NCBI GenBank assembly: GCA_030428865.1
Contig: JAUIEK010000004.1
Coordinates: 248,001 to 312,000 of the forward strand
Source of the DNA: Bacteroidia bacterium
GTDB lineage: Bacteria; Bacteroidota; Bacteroidia; Flavobacteriales; Flavobacteriaceae
Length of the DNA stretch: 64,000 bases
Direction of reading: 5' to 3'
The notes under the pieces are model-generated. The model was not told where the DNA came from. It searched no databases and saw nothing but the letters and a program-made list of their open reading frames with translations. Shown here in pieces: positions 17,726-26,899 of this stretch. Each line of letters starts with the position of its first letter. The first letter of the stretch is position 1. The position numbers and the translations under genes were made by a program.

Positions 17726-18979
17726 TTATAGACTGAAAACTTCTTTTATACGATTCACATAGTCTAGCTTTTCCCATGTAAAGAGTTCCACATCTACTGT
17801 TTTAGTCAATCCATTAGGTTGATTAAATGTTTTTATTACAACTTGATTCGTTCTTCCCATATGCCCATAAGCTGCTGTTTCTGAGTAAATAGGATTGCGT
17901 AATTTTAATCTTTTTTCGATGGAAGCCGGGCGCATATCAAATATTTCTTGCACCTTTTTAGCAATCTCTCCATCACTTATATTTACTTTGGAAGTTCCGT
18001 ATGTATTCACAAATATTCCCATAGGTTCAGCAACACCAATAGCATATGATACTTGTACCAATATTTCATCAGCAACTCCAGCAGCCACTAAATTTTTTGC
18101 AATATGACGCGTGGCATAAGCAGCGCTTCTATCTACTTTGCTAGGGTCTTTTCCAGAGAAAGCACCTCCGCCATGAGCACCTTTTCCGCCATAGGTGTCT
18201 ACAATAATTTTTCTGCCTGTTAGGCCAGTATCACCATGAGGCCCACCAATTACAAATTTTCCGGTTGGATTGATGTGATATTTTGTGTCCTCTTTAAAAA
18301 GAGCTTGAACTTCGGGTTGCAGCTTACTCTTTATTCTAGGAATTAAAATTTCTTTAATGTCTTTTCTAATTTTAGAAAGCATTTCATCATCACTTCCAAA
18401 CTCGTCGTGTTGAGTAGAAACTACAACTGCTTCAATTCGTAACGGAATATTTTCATCAGAATACTCAATGGTTACTTGGCTTTTTGCATCAGGTCTTAGA
18501 TAAGTAATTTCCTTATTTTCTCTACGTAAAGCACTAAGTTCTTTTAAAATAGTATGTGATAAATCTAATGCCAATGGCATATAATTTTCAGTTTCATTTG
18601 TAGCATAACCAAACATCATCCCTTGATCTCCAGCGCCTTGCTCTTCTTTCGAAGCCTTATCTACACCTCTGTTAATGTCATCAGATTGTTCATGAATAGC
18701 AGAAAGTACACCACAAGAATTACCATCAAACATATACTCTCCTTTAGTGTAGCCAATTCTATTGATTACATCTCTAGCAATTTGTTGAACATCTAGGTAT
18801 GTTTTTGATTTCACCTCGCCTGCTAATACAACTTGACCTGTTGTTACCAATGTTTCACAAGCAACTTTCGATTCAGGATCAAAAGCTAAAAAATGATCTA
18901 TTAAAGCATCAGAAATTTGATCGGCAACTTTATCCGGATGTCCTTCAGAAACGGATTCAGAAGTAAAAAAATATGACAT
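17726..18979 (-). CDS. metK: S-adenosylmethionine synthase
   Basis: A 417-residue enzyme that makes S-adenosylmethionine from methionine and ATP in the cytoplasm. Signatures are [15 protein letters not shown] at the N-terminus, [10 protein letters not shown], and [19 protein letters not shown]. It is divergent from the metY operon. Its upstream region on the minus strand does not show a SAM riboswitch; the riboswitch in the shared intergenic region faces metY. Confidence 0.97.
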   Translation of the reverse strand: MSYFFTSESVSEGHPDKVADQISDALIDHFLAFDPESKVACETLVTTGQVVLAGEVKSKTYLDVQQIARDVINRIGYTKGEYMFDGNSCGVLSAIHEQSDDINRGVDKASKEEQGAGDQGMMFGYATNETENYMPLALDLSHTILKELSALRRENKEITYLRPDAKSQVTIEYSDENIPLRIEAVVVSTQHDEFGSDDEMLSKIRKDIKEILIPRIKSKLQPEVQALFKEDTKYHINPTGKFVIGGPHGDTGLTGRKIIVDTYGGKGAHGGGAFSGKDPSKVDRSAAYATRHIAKNLVAAGVADEILVQVSYAIGVAEPMGIFVNTYGTSKVNISDGEIAKKVQEIFDMRPASIEKRLKLRNPIYSETAAYGHMGRTNQVVIKTFNQPNGLTKTVDVELFTWEKLDYVNRIKEVFSL

Positions 18980-19216
18980 ATTTACATTGTTTTAAATGCG
19001 TATGAGAAAAAAGATGATTGACGTGCGTAAAGAAGTAACTATAATACTGCTTTAGCATTTTTTGTTTGCCGAACAACATTGGCAAAAGAGGTTGCAATCA
19101 GTCAAATTTGTCCTCTTACGAAAAATTCAGGGCAAAATTACCAAATAAAAAGTCAATTAAAAAATAGAATTTTACTCATTTTAAATAAAACGTATATCAA
19201 AAAAATTAAAAAAATA

Positions 19217-19249
19217 TTTGGTTTTCTCATTTTTCTAACTGAATATTTG
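19217..19249 (+). promoter_or_regulatory. Promoter of the metY operon
   Basis: TTTG (19217-19220), a 21-base spacer and AATATTTG (19242-19249) match the Bacteroidota -33/-7 pattern with one mismatch in the -7 element. Transcription would start about 25 bases before the riboswitch. Confidence 0.6.
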
Positions 19250-19280
19250 CACGAGAAAAGTTCAAACACTTATCGAATTT

Positions 19281-19383
19281 GTTATCAAGAAAGGTTGAGG
19301 GAATAGACCCTATGATGCCTTAGCAACCCTTTGTCTATCAAAGAAGGTGCTACATTCTACCAAAACTATTTTGGGTAGATAAC
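19281..19383 (+). promoter_or_regulatory. SAM-I (S-box) riboswitch upstream of metY
   Basis: Helix P1 is GTTATC (19281-19286) with GATAAC (19378-19383). The core carries AAGAAAGGTTGAGGGA, CCTTAGCAACCC and AAGGTGCTA, the conserved SAM-I elements. It senses S-adenosylmethionine and should shut off the metY, MetX-ThrA and trans-sulfuration genes when SAM is plentiful. The mechanism (termination or start-site masking) is not settled; hairpins of both sorts can be drawn downstream. Confidence 0.93.
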
Positions 19384-19512
19384 AGAAAAAAGCTTACTCG
19401 TTCGCTAGTTACGCTTTTTACTATAATTCTTAATAACATTTTTCTGTAAGCAGGTTTTACAAGCCAGTTTTGACTTTTAAAGTTTATTTATTAATCATTT
19501 AAAAGAAGAAAA

Positions 19513-20805
19513 ATGAGTACGCAAAAATTTGCAACAAAATCGCTACATGCAGGACACGATGTGGCACAAAACGCAGGAACAAGAGCTGTTCCTATTTATC
19601 AATCAACAGCTTATGTGTTTAATAATTCTGATCATGCTGCTAATTTATTTTCATTAGCAGAAACGGGAAACATTTACACAAGAATTAACAACCCTACAAA
19701 CGACATTTTGGAACAGCGTTTGGCTGCGTTAGAAGGAGGCATTGCTGCAGTAGTTACTGCATCAGGAACTTCTGCAATTGCAACAACACTTTTAACATTG
19801 TTACGTACAGGAGATCATATTGTAGCATCAAATAGTTTGTATGGTGGAACCTACAATTTACTAAGTGTAACCTTGCCTAGACATGGAATTACAACAACAT
19901 TTGTAGATCCTTCTAATCCAGAAAATTTTGTAAAAGCAGCGCAAGAAAATACAAGAGCTGTGTTTGCAGAATCGTTAGGGAATCCAAAGCTTGATGTAAT
20001 TGATATAGAAGCAATTTCTGGTCAAGCAAAAAAACTTAAGGTACCTTTTATTGTAGATAATACAGTGGCAACTCCATATTTATTAAACCCTATAAAATAT
20101 GGGGCTAATATCGTCATCCATTCATTAACCAAATACATTAACGGAAATGGAACTGCATTAGGAGGAGTAATCATTGATGCAGGAACTTTTGATTGGACAA
20201 GCGGTAAGTTTCCTGAATTTACAGAACCATCTCCTGGATATCACGGTTTGGTATATTCAGAAGCATTAGAAGCAGCAGCTTTTATTGCAAAGGTTAGAAT
20301 AGAAGGGTTACGCGATTATGGAGGGGCTTTGAGTCCGTTTAATGCTTTTCAGATAATACAAGGTTTAGAAACTTTAGAGTTAAGAATTAAAAAACATAGC
20401 GAAAATGCTCTGGCACTCGCTTCTTGGTTACAAGATCAAGATGAGGTTGCTTGGGTAAATTATCCAGGCTTACCGTCAAGCTCATATAAACAGTTGGCAA
20501 ATAAATATTTGCCAAAAGGACAAAGCGGAATTGTAACATTTGGTGTAAAAGGAGGCTATGAATCTGCAAAAACTGTAGCAGATACCACTCAATTATTTTC
20601 GCTACTTGCCAACATAGGTGATACAAAATCATTAATTATTCACCCGGCAAGTACAACGCATCAACAATTGTCAGATCAAGAGCAAGAATCTACAGGAGTA
20701 ACCAAAGATTTAATTAGACTTTCAGTAGGAATAGAAGATATTGATGACCTTAAAGCAGATCTTAAAGAGGCATTTTCTAAAATTCCAAAACAAGTTATTG
20801 CATAA
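19513..20805 (+). CDS. metY: O-acetylhomoserine sulfhydrylase
   Basis: A 430-residue PLP enzyme of the Cys/Met metabolism family, which makes homocysteine from O-acetylhomoserine and sulfide. The PLP Lys is in HSLTKYINGNG (about 207). YSRINNPTND-type and LGNPKLDVIDI segments and the 430-residue length fit MetY rather than the shorter MetB/MetC enzymes. It is the first gene behind the SAM riboswitch. The next gene, 20 bp downstream, supplies its substrate, which supports the call. Confidence 0.92.
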   Translation: MSTQKFATKSLHAGHDVAQNAGTRAVPIYQSTAYVFNNSDHAANLFSLAETGNIYTRINNPTNDILEQRLAALEGGIAAVVTASGTSAIATTLLTLLRTGDHIVASNSLYGGTYNLLSVTLPRHGITTTFVDPSNPENFVKAAQENTRAVFAESLGNPKLDVIDIEAISGQAKKLKVPFIVDNTVATPYLLNPIKYGANIVIHSLTKYINGNGTALGGVIIDAGTFDWTSGKFPEFTEPSPGYHGLVYSEALEAAAFIAKVRIEGLRDYGGALSPFNAFQIIQGLETLELRIKKHSENALALASWLQDQDEVAWVNYPGLPSSSYKQLANKYLPKGQSGIVTFGVKGGYESAKTVADTTQLFSLLANIGDTKSLIIHPASTTHQQLSDQEQESTGVTKDLIRLSVGIEDIDDLKADLKEAFSKIPKQVIA

Positions 20806-20825
20806 ATCTAAATAGCGAAATACTA

Positions 20826-23800
20826 ATGAGAGAGGAGCTTTTACATGTTATAATTGATGAATATACAACAGAAAGTAGTTTCCAGTTTTCAAACCTACAA
20901 TTAACATATCAATTGTTTGGAAAGAAACTGGGAACCGCTCCAGTTGTTCTGGTTAATCATGCATTAACAGGAAATAGCAATGTGTCTGGAAAGTCTGGTT
21001 GGTGGAATAATTTAATCGGACCTCAAAAAGTGATTGATACATTACAATATACAGTTTTGTGTTTTAACATTCCGGGTAATGGTTATGATGGGTTTATTAT
21101 AGAAAATTACAAAGATTTTGTAGCTAGAGATATTGCTCATATTTTTTTAAAAGGACTTGAGCAGTTGGAGATTCATAAGCTCTTTGCCTTGATTGGAGGA
21201 TCTTTAGGCGGAGGAATTGCTTGGGAAATGGCAGTTTTAAATCCAACGTTAATCCAACACCTTATTCCAGTATCAACTGATTGGAAGGCAACTGACTGGA
21301 TGATAGCAAATTGTCAAATTCAAGAACAGCTTTTAGTAAACTCTAAAGAACCTGTACATGATGCGAGAATGCATGCAATGTTGTGTTATAGAACTCCAAA
21401 GTCGTTTAAGAATCGTTTTAAGCGATCAGTAAATAATGAGTTGAATATTTTTAATGTGGAAAGCTGGTTATTACATCATGGAAAAAAGCTTCAGGAACGT
21501 TTCCAATTATCAGCTTATAAATTGATGAATCAACTTTTAAAAACGATTGACGTAACTCGAGATCGAGATATACAGGTTTTAGATAAAATCCAATCAAAAA
21601 TTCATATTGTAGGAGTAGATTCCGATTTATTTTTTACAGCAGAAGAGAACCGAGAAACACAAAAACGACTCGCTCGTAAACATGCTAACGTAACGTATCA
21701 CGAAATTCACTCAGATTATGGTCATGATGCTTTTTTGATAGAGCACGAGCAACTACAAAAAATTATAGCTGGTATTTTTAATTCAGAAACCGTGAATGAA
21801 AAATATACGGTTGTCAAATTTGGTGGAAAATCTTTAGCAAATGGTAAAGGCATCAAAACAGCTCTTTCTATCATAGAAGAAAAGTTAGTTAAGAAAGAAA
21901 AAATAGTAGTAGTAGCTTCTGCTAGAGGAAATACAACAGATGAACTGTTGCAGGTGTTGGAAAAAGCAGCTAATAAAGAAAATTATAAAGACGCATTTAA
22001 TCACATAAAAAAATACCAATCTGAAGACGTTTCAAATCTTGATTTTTCTGAGGATTTTTTAGCTCTTGAAAATATTTTTGAAGGAGTTAGTTTATTAGGA
22101 GGGTATAGCGAAAAAGTTAAAGATTTGATCTTGGCATATGGAGAACTCCTATCTGTTAAAACACTCGAAAAATTACTGAAAGATAAAGGAATCAAATCCA
22201 ATGCTGTAGATGCTAGAAAACTAATAAAAACAGATGATGTTTTTGGTAAAGCAACGCCTATAGATTCTGTTTCAAAACAAAATGTTGTTGATTATTTTAA
22301 AAAGTTTAATGGAGAAACGGTAAATATTGTAACAGGGTTTATTGCTTCTAATTCCAAAAACGAAACAACCACATTAGGTAGAAATGGTAGTAATTATACA
22401 GCATCTCTTATTGCTAATTATTTAGAGGCAGAAGAACTGCAAAACTACACACACGTTGATGGAATTTATACGGCAGACCCAAATCTGGTTAAAGGTGCAA
22501 AGAAAATAGAGCAACTTTCTTTTGAAGAAGCAAATGAATTAGCAAGTTTTGGAGCCAGTATTTTACATGCAAAAACGATTGTTCCGTTACTAGAGAAAAA
22601 CATCAATCTTCGAATTATTAATACGTTTAATCCTAAGGATAGCGGAACGTTAATCACAACAAAATCAAATATTAAAGGAATCAAATCGCTATCTGTTTTA
22701 GAAGATGTGGCATTACTTAATCTAACAGGAAGAGGTCTTTTGGGAAAAGTAGGGGTTGATGCCAGAATATTTAAAGTGTTAAGTGATAATAATATTAGTG
22801 TAAGCATTATTTCACAAGGCTCATCAGAACGAGGAATCGGACTCGTTATTCCAACAGGGAAAGCAGAGATTGCACAGAAAGTTCTCCAAAAAGAGTTTGA
22901 GAGAGAATTTCATACAAAAGATATTAGTAGCATTGAAATCAATGATCAAATAGCTGTTATTTCAATTATTGGGTTAGAATTAAAAAATTTTCATAAACCA
23001 TTTAATCGACTCATAAAAAATCATATTACTCCAGTATTGTTCAGTAATACAGTTGCTGGTAAAAATGTGAGTTTGGTAGTTCGTAAAGAAGATCTTCATA
23101 AAGCTTTAAATGTAGTACACGGAGAAGTGTTCGGTGTTTCCAAAAAAGTAAACCTAGCTATTTTTGGTCATGGTTTAGTGGGAGGTACATTAATTGATCA
23201 AATCGTTTCATCGGCAAAAGAAATCGAACGTAAAAAAGGAGTCCAATTAAGAATTTTTGCCATTGCAAATTCTAATAAAGCATTACTGAAAGAAAACGGA
23301 ATTGGAGAAAACTGGAGGTCAGAATTAGAGACAGATGGAAAAGAGTATGCCATCAATGACATTCTAAGTTTTGCTAATGAACATCATTTGGAAAATCTTA
23401 TCGCGATTGATAATACAGCAAGTTTAGAGTTTGTTACAAATTATCATTCGCTAGTAAAAAATGGTTTTGATTTGGTTTCTTCTAATAAGATTGCAAATAC
23501 TATTGATTTAGCATTTTATAAATCGTTAAGATTAAAGTTGAAAAAATATCAAAAACGATATTTATACGAAACAAATGTAGGCGCCGGATTGCCATTGATT
23601 GATACCATTAAATTATTACATCTTTCAGGTGAAAATATTACACGAATTCGCGGTGTTTTTTCGGGTTCTCTTAGCTATTTGTTTAATAATTTTTCTACTC
23701 GAGATGATGCATTTTCTACCATTTTAAGAGAAGCAATTGAAAAAGGATATACAGAACCTGATGCTCGAGAAGACTTGTCGGGCAAAGATGTAGCAAGAAA

Positions 23801-24230
23801 ACTGCTGATACTAGCAAGAGAGTTAGATTTGCATAATGAGTTAGAAGATGTTGATATTCAGAATTTAATTCCAATTGATTTGCAGAATGTAGAAGTATCT
23901 CACTTTCTAAATTCTTTGCAGGAAATGAATGAAAATTTTCAATCTATTAAAGAAAAGCAAAAACCCGATCATGTTCTTCGTTATGTGGGTGATTTATCAG
24001 GAAATTTATCGGATGAGAAAGGAGCAAAATTAACTGTAGATTTAGTTTCCGCTCCTAAAGACTCACCATTAGGTTCTTTAAAAGGTTCAGACTCTATTTT
24101 TGAAATTTATACAGAATCTTATAACAGCCATCCGTTGGTAATTCAAGGAGCAGGAGCAGGAGCACAAGTAACTGCTAGAGGTGTTTTCGGAGATATTTTA
24201 CGATTAATAGAAACCAATTCAGAAGGATAA
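20826..24230 (+). CDS. Three-domain fusion: homoserine O-acetyltransferase-like, aspartokinase, homoserine dehydrogenase
   Basis: A 1134-residue protein. Residues 1-320 are a MetX-like alpha/beta hydrolase: nucleophile in GGSLGG (about 120), Asp in VGVDSDLFF, His in DYGHDAF. Residues 325-630 are aspartokinase (VVKFGGKSLANGKG; GRNGSNYTA; VDGIYTADP). ACT segments span about 630-770 (GLLGKVGVDARIF). Homoserine dehydrogenase begins at about 775 (VNLAIFGHGLVGG) and includes EGYTEPDAREDLSGKD-like residues. It would run aspartate to aspartyl phosphate, semialdehyde to homoserine, and homoserine to O-acetylhomoserine. Aspartokinase-dehydrogenase fusions (ThrA) are common; the N-terminal third is the notable part. 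Confidence 0.92.
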   Translation: MREELLHVIIDEYTTESSFQFSNLQLTYQLFGKKLGTAPVVLVNHALTGNSNVSGKSGWWNNLIGPQKVIDTLQYTVLCFNIPGNGYDGFIIENYKDFVARDIAHIFLKGLEQLEIHKLFALIGGSLGGGIAWEMAVLNPTLIQHLIPVSTDWKATDWMIANCQIQEQLLVNSKEPVHDARMHAMLCYRTPKSFKNRFKRSVNNELNIFNVESWLLHHGKKLQERFQLSAYKLMNQLLKTIDVTRDRDIQVLDKIQSKIHIVGVDSDLFFTAEENRETQKRLARKHANVTYHEIHSDYGHDAFLIEHEQLQKIIAGIFNSETVNEKYTVVKFGGKSLANGKGIKTALSIIEEKLVKKEKIVVVASARGNTTDELLQVLEKAANKENYKDAFNHIKKYQSEDVSNLDFSEDFLALENIFEGVSLLGGYSEKVKDLILAYGELLSVKTLEKLLKDKGIKSNAVDARKLIKTDDVFGKATPIDSVSKQNVVDYFKKFNGETVNIVTGFIASNSKNETTTLGRNGSNYTASLIANYLEAEELQNYTHVDGIYTADPNLVKGAKKIEQLSFEEANELASFGASILHAKTIVPLLEKNINLRIINTFNPKDSGTLITTKSNIKGIKSLSVLEDVALLNLTGRGLLGKVGVDARIFKVLSDNNISVSIISQGSSERGIGLVIPTGKAEIAQKVLQKEFEREFHTKDISSIEINDQIAVISIIGLELKNFHKPFNRLIKNHITPVLFSNTVAGKNVSLVVRKEDLHKALNVVHGEVFGVSKKVNLAIFGHGLVGGTLIDQIVSSAKEIERKKGVQLRIFAIANSNKALLKENGIGENWRSELETDGKEYAINDILSFANEHHLENLIAIDNTASLEFVTNYHSLVKNGFDLVSSNKIANTIDLAFYKSLRLKLKKYQKRYLYETNVGAGLPLIDTIKLLHLSGENITRIRGVFSGSLSYLFNNFSTRDDAFSTILREAIEKGYTEPDAREDLSGKDVARKLLILARELDLHNELEDVDIQNLIPIDLQNVEVSHFLNSLQEMNENFQSIKEKQKPDHVLRYVGDLSGNLSDEKGAKLTVDLVSAPKDSPLGSLKGSDSIFEIYTESYNSHPLVIQGAGAGAQVTARGVFGDILRLIETNSEG

Positions 24231-24232
24231 TT

Positions 24233-25399
24233 ATGAGTACTCATTTTGAAACACAAGCAATTAGAACACAATTAGAAAGAAGTCATTTTTTAGAACATTC
24301 TACTCCTTTGTATTTAACTTCTAGTTTTGTTTTTGAAGATGCAGAAGATATGAGAGCTTCCTTTGCAGAAGAAAAAAACCGAAACCTCTATTCTCGTTTT
24401 ACAAACCCTAACGTTTCTGAGTTTGTTACAAAAATGGTTTCTCTAGAAGATGCAGAAGATGGATATGCTTTTGCTACAGGAATGGCAGCAATTTTTTCAA
24501 CATTTGCGGCTTTGTTAGAATCGGGAGATCACATTCTTTCTTGTCAGTCCGTATTTGGTTCAACACATAGCTTGTTTACAACTTATTTTCCTAAATGGAA
24601 GATAGAAACAACTTATTTTAAAGCTGATGAAGTTGATCAACTAGAGCTATTTCTGAAAAAAGAGACAAAAATTCTATATGTAGAAACACCTACAAACCCA
24701 GGACTCGACGTCTTAGACTTAGATTTTTTAGGCGCTTTTGCTAAGAAACACAATCTGGTTTTTATAGTAGATAATTGTTTTGCAACACCATATTTGCAAA
24801 AACCCATTCAATACGGTGCAGATTTAGTTATTCACTCTGCTACAAAACTGATTGACGGACAAGGTCGTGTGTTGGGTGGTGTAGTTGTAGGAAAGAAAGA
24901 ACTAATAAGAGACATTTATTTGTTCTCTAGAAATACAGGGCCAGCGATGTCTCCTTTCAATGCATGGGTGCTTTCAAAAAGTTTAGAAACCTTAGCTGTA
25001 CGAGTAGAAAAACATTGTGAGAATGCTTTAAAATTAGCATCTTTTCTTGAAACTAAAAAAGAGATAAAGAAAGTTAAATATCCTTTTTTAGTATCTCATC
25101 CACAATATGATATTGCTAAAAAACAAATGAAGCAAGGAGGAAATATTGTGGTTTTTGAACTAAAGGGAGGTTTAACTTCAGGAAGCGCTTTTTTAAATAA
25201 AATTAGAATGTGTTCATTGTCTGCAAACTTGGGAGACACAAGAACCATTGTAACGCATCCTGCTTCTACAACGCACAGTAAATTAAGTGAAGAAGATCGA
25301 CTTGCTGTAGGAATTACAGACGGACTTATACGCGTATCTGTTGGTTTAGAAGATATTAATGATATCATTAACGATATTAACCAAGCATTAGAAAATTAA
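24233..25399 (+). CDS. PLP-dependent trans-sulfuration enzyme (MetB/MetZ-like)
   Basis: A 388-residue Cys/Met metabolism PLP enzyme starting two bases after the fusion gene. The PLP Lys is in HSATKLIDGQGRVLGG (about 206); YSRFTNPNV and VETPTNPGLDVLDL are also family motifs. GQGRVLGG is typical of O-succinylhomoserine sulfhydrylase, but the exact reaction (sulfhydrylase, cystathionine gamma-synthase) cannot be set from sequence alone. It probably offers a second route from activated homoserine. Controlled by the same riboswitch. Confidence 0.88.
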   Translation: MSTHFETQAIRTQLERSHFLEHSTPLYLTSSFVFEDAEDMRASFAEEKNRNLYSRFTNPNVSEFVTKMVSLEDAEDGYAFATGMAAIFSTFAALLESGDHILSCQSVFGSTHSLFTTYFPKWKIETTYFKADEVDQLELFLKKETKILYVETPTNPGLDVLDLDFLGAFAKKHNLVFIVDNCFATPYLQKPIQYGADLVIHSATKLIDGQGRVLGGVVVGKKELIRDIYLFSRNTGPAMSPFNAWVLSKSLETLAVRVEKHCENALKLASFLETKKEIKKVKYPFLVSHPQYDIAKKQMKQGGNIVVFELKGGLTSGSAFLNKIRMCSLSANLGDTRTIVTHPASTTHSKLSEEDRLAVGITDGLIRVSVGLEDINDIINDINQALEN

Positions 25400-25430
25400 G
25401 CAGAAAGAAAAATATATCTTTGTTTAAGAT

Positions 25431-25838
25431 ATGCTTTCTAAAAAAACAAAATACGGATTAAAAGCTTTGGCATACATAGCAAAGAATTATTCTGAGAATC
25501 CTGTTCAAATAGGTGTTATTGCACAGCAAGAAAATATTCCTCATAAGTTTTTAGAAAGTATTTTACTTGGTTTAAAGAAATCAGGACTTCTTGGTGCAAG
25601 AAAAGGTAAAGGAGGAGGTTATTACCTTATGGTTAAACCTTCAGAAATAAAAATGACTGACGTTATAAGAACACTTGAAGGCCCTATTGCAATGCTATCT
25701 TGTGTAAGTTTAAATTATTATGAAAAATGTGACGATTGTCCTAATGAAGATAGTTGCTCGGTACACAAACTTATGGTTCAAGTTAGAGATAACACGCTAG
25801 ATATTTTTAGAAATACAACTCTTGCCGATTTAGTATAG
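25431..25838 (+). CDS. Rrf2-family transcriptional regulator
   Basis: A 135-residue winged-helix protein. The N-terminus (LSKKTKYGLKALAYIAKNY) and the wing (GARKGKGGGYYL) are typical. It has a Cys cluster CVSLNYYEKCDDCPNEDSC (about 96-114), so an Fe-S cluster is possible. It lies at the end of the metY operon and 180 bp before the sulfate-assimilation operon. Rrf2 proteins such as CymR control cysteine genes in other bacteria; regulation of the next operon is a fair inference. Confidence 0.9.
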   Translation: MLSKKTKYGLKALAYIAKNYSENPVQIGVIAQQENIPHKFLESILLGLKKSGLLGARKGKGGGYYLMVKPSEIKMTDVIRTLEGPIAMLSCVSLNYYEKCDDCPNEDSCSVHKLMVQVRDNTLDIFRNTTLADLV

Positions 25839-25886
25839 ATTTTCTCTCTAAAAATCGAATTTAATATCATATTCACAATTAATTTT

Positions 25887-25901
25887 ACCTAAAACTTAGG
25901 T
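25887..25901. promoter_or_regulatory. Palindrome upstream of the sulfate-assimilation operon
   Basis: ACCTAA-AAC-TTAGGT is a perfect 6+6 bp inverted repeat 49 bp after the Rrf2 gene. It could be an operator for that regulator. Confidence 0.45.
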
Positions 25902-25968
25902 ATCCTCAAAAGCATAATTTTAAATAATAAAACTTTCTTAAAATACTTTTTTATGTTACACGAAGTTA

Positions 25969-26005
25969 TAAATTTGCCTACTAAATCCTAGTAATCCTAT
26001 AGGAT
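25969..26005 (+). promoter_or_regulatory. -7 element and downstream palindrome of the sulfate-assimilation operon
   Basis: TAAATTTG (25969-25976) matches the Bacteroidota -7 element; no clear -33 is seen. The perfect 12 bp palindrome ATCCTATAGGAT (25994-26005) lies about 18 bp downstream, where a bound repressor would block transcription. The first start codon is at 26019. Confidence 0.5.
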
Positions 26006-26018
26006 AATGTATTTTTAA

Positions 26019-26273
26019 ATGATTATTGAACATATACTAGAACAACGAAGACATTTTAGAGAAGATAAACTTTCTGAAACACCTTCTCGAAGTATTGTAA
26101 AATCTATAAGTTGGAGAATTCTTGGAACTCTCGATACAATTTTAATTTCTTGGATTGTTACAGGGAAAACATCAATTGCATTGTCTATAGGAGGTATTGA
26201 ATTATTTACAAAAATGCTGTTGTATTTCTTTCATGAAAGAATCTGGAATAGCATCAAATGGGGTAAAAAATGA
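26019..26273 (+). CDS. DUF2061 small membrane protein
   Basis: An 84-residue protein with the DUF2061 core SIVKSISWRILGTLDTILISWIVTG and two hydrophobic segments (about 31-50 and 54-72). DUF2061 genes are often found in sulfate-assimilation operons, as here. It may help transport or anchor the pathway at the inner membrane; the role is not established. Its stop overlaps the cysH start (ATGA). Confidence 0.88.
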   Translation: MIIEHILEQRRHFREDKLSETPSRSIVKSISWRILGTLDTILISWIVTGKTSIALSIGGIELFTKMLLYFFHERIWNSIKWGKK

Positions 26274-26890
26274 TAACAACAATTAGCTTAGAAGAAATTA
26301 ACAAAGAACTTAGAGAAAAGAGTCCAAAAGAAATTATTAGCTGGGCAATTTTAATAGGGAAAAAACCACTAATTACTACCAATTTTAGACCATACGAATC
26401 TGCCATTTTACATGCAGTTACATCAGTGCAAAAAGATATAGATGTAATTTGGTGTGATACAGGTTATAATACTCCTCAAACTTATAAACATGCAGAAGAA
26501 TTAAAATCATTATTAAATCTTAATATTCATCTGTATGTGCCTAAACAAACCGTAGCTCATAGAGCTGTTTTTATGGGTTTACCAAACATTAATGATCCTA
26601 AACACTCTGAGTTTACTTATCAGGTAAAATTAGAGCCTTTTCAAAGAGCTATGAAAATTCATCAGCCCGATGTCTGGTTTACCAATTTGAGGAAAGGACA
26701 AACTGCTTTTCGTGATAATATAGATATTGTTTCTAAAAGTAAAGGTGGAGTTTTAAAAGTAAGTCCGTTTTATTATTGGTCAGATCAGGAGCTAGATAAA
26801 TATTTGATAGAGAATAATTTACCTAATGAATTTAAATATTTTGATCCAACTAAAGTAGAAGCTAATAGAGAATGCGGATTGCATATCTAA
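26270..26890 (+). CDS. cysH: Phosphoadenylylsulfate reductase family enzyme
   Basis: A 206-residue PAPS/APS reductase that gives sulfite using thioredoxin. The catalytic C-terminus is RECGLHI. The Cys pairs that bind the 4Fe-4S cluster in APS reductases are absent: the only clear Cys are in WCDTG and ECGLH. That points to use of PAPS. The protein is short for the family (usually about 230-240). It is co-transcribed with cysD and cysN, which make APS; no cysC (APS kinase) is seen. Confidence 0.9.
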   Translation: MITTISLEEINKELREKSPKEIISWAILIGKKPLITTNFRPYESAILHAVTSVQKDIDVIWCDTGYNTPQTYKHAEELKSLLNLNIHLYVPKQTVAHRAVFMGLPNINDPKHSEFTYQVKLEPFQRAMKIHQPDVWFTNLRKGQTAFRDNIDIVSKSKGGVLKVSPFYYWSDQELDKYLIENNLPNEFKYFDPTKVEANRECGLHI

Positions 26891-26899
26891 CAAGAAATT

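Larger units (their letters stand above)
18980..19512. other. Intergenic region between metK and metY
   Basis: This 533 bp region holds the metK promoter side, then a plus-strand promoter (19217-19249), the SAM-I riboswitch (19281-19383) and a 130-base expression platform. In the platform, ACAGAAAAA (19382-19390) can pair with TTTTTCTGT (19439-19447), and CTTTTAAA (19474-19481) with TTTAAAAG (19498-19505), the latter just before the metY start. No protein-coding signal is convincing. Confidence 0.75.

Noticed and set aside
19079..19306. A 75-codon forward open frame between metK and metY.
   Set aside because: It runs through the promoter and into the SAM riboswitch, and its translation is a Lys/Ile-rich product of AT-rich DNA.
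26270..26890. A 4Fe-4S APS reductase (CysH of the assimilatory plant type).
   Set aside because: The required extra Cys pairs are absent; only WCDTG and ECGLH hold Cys.
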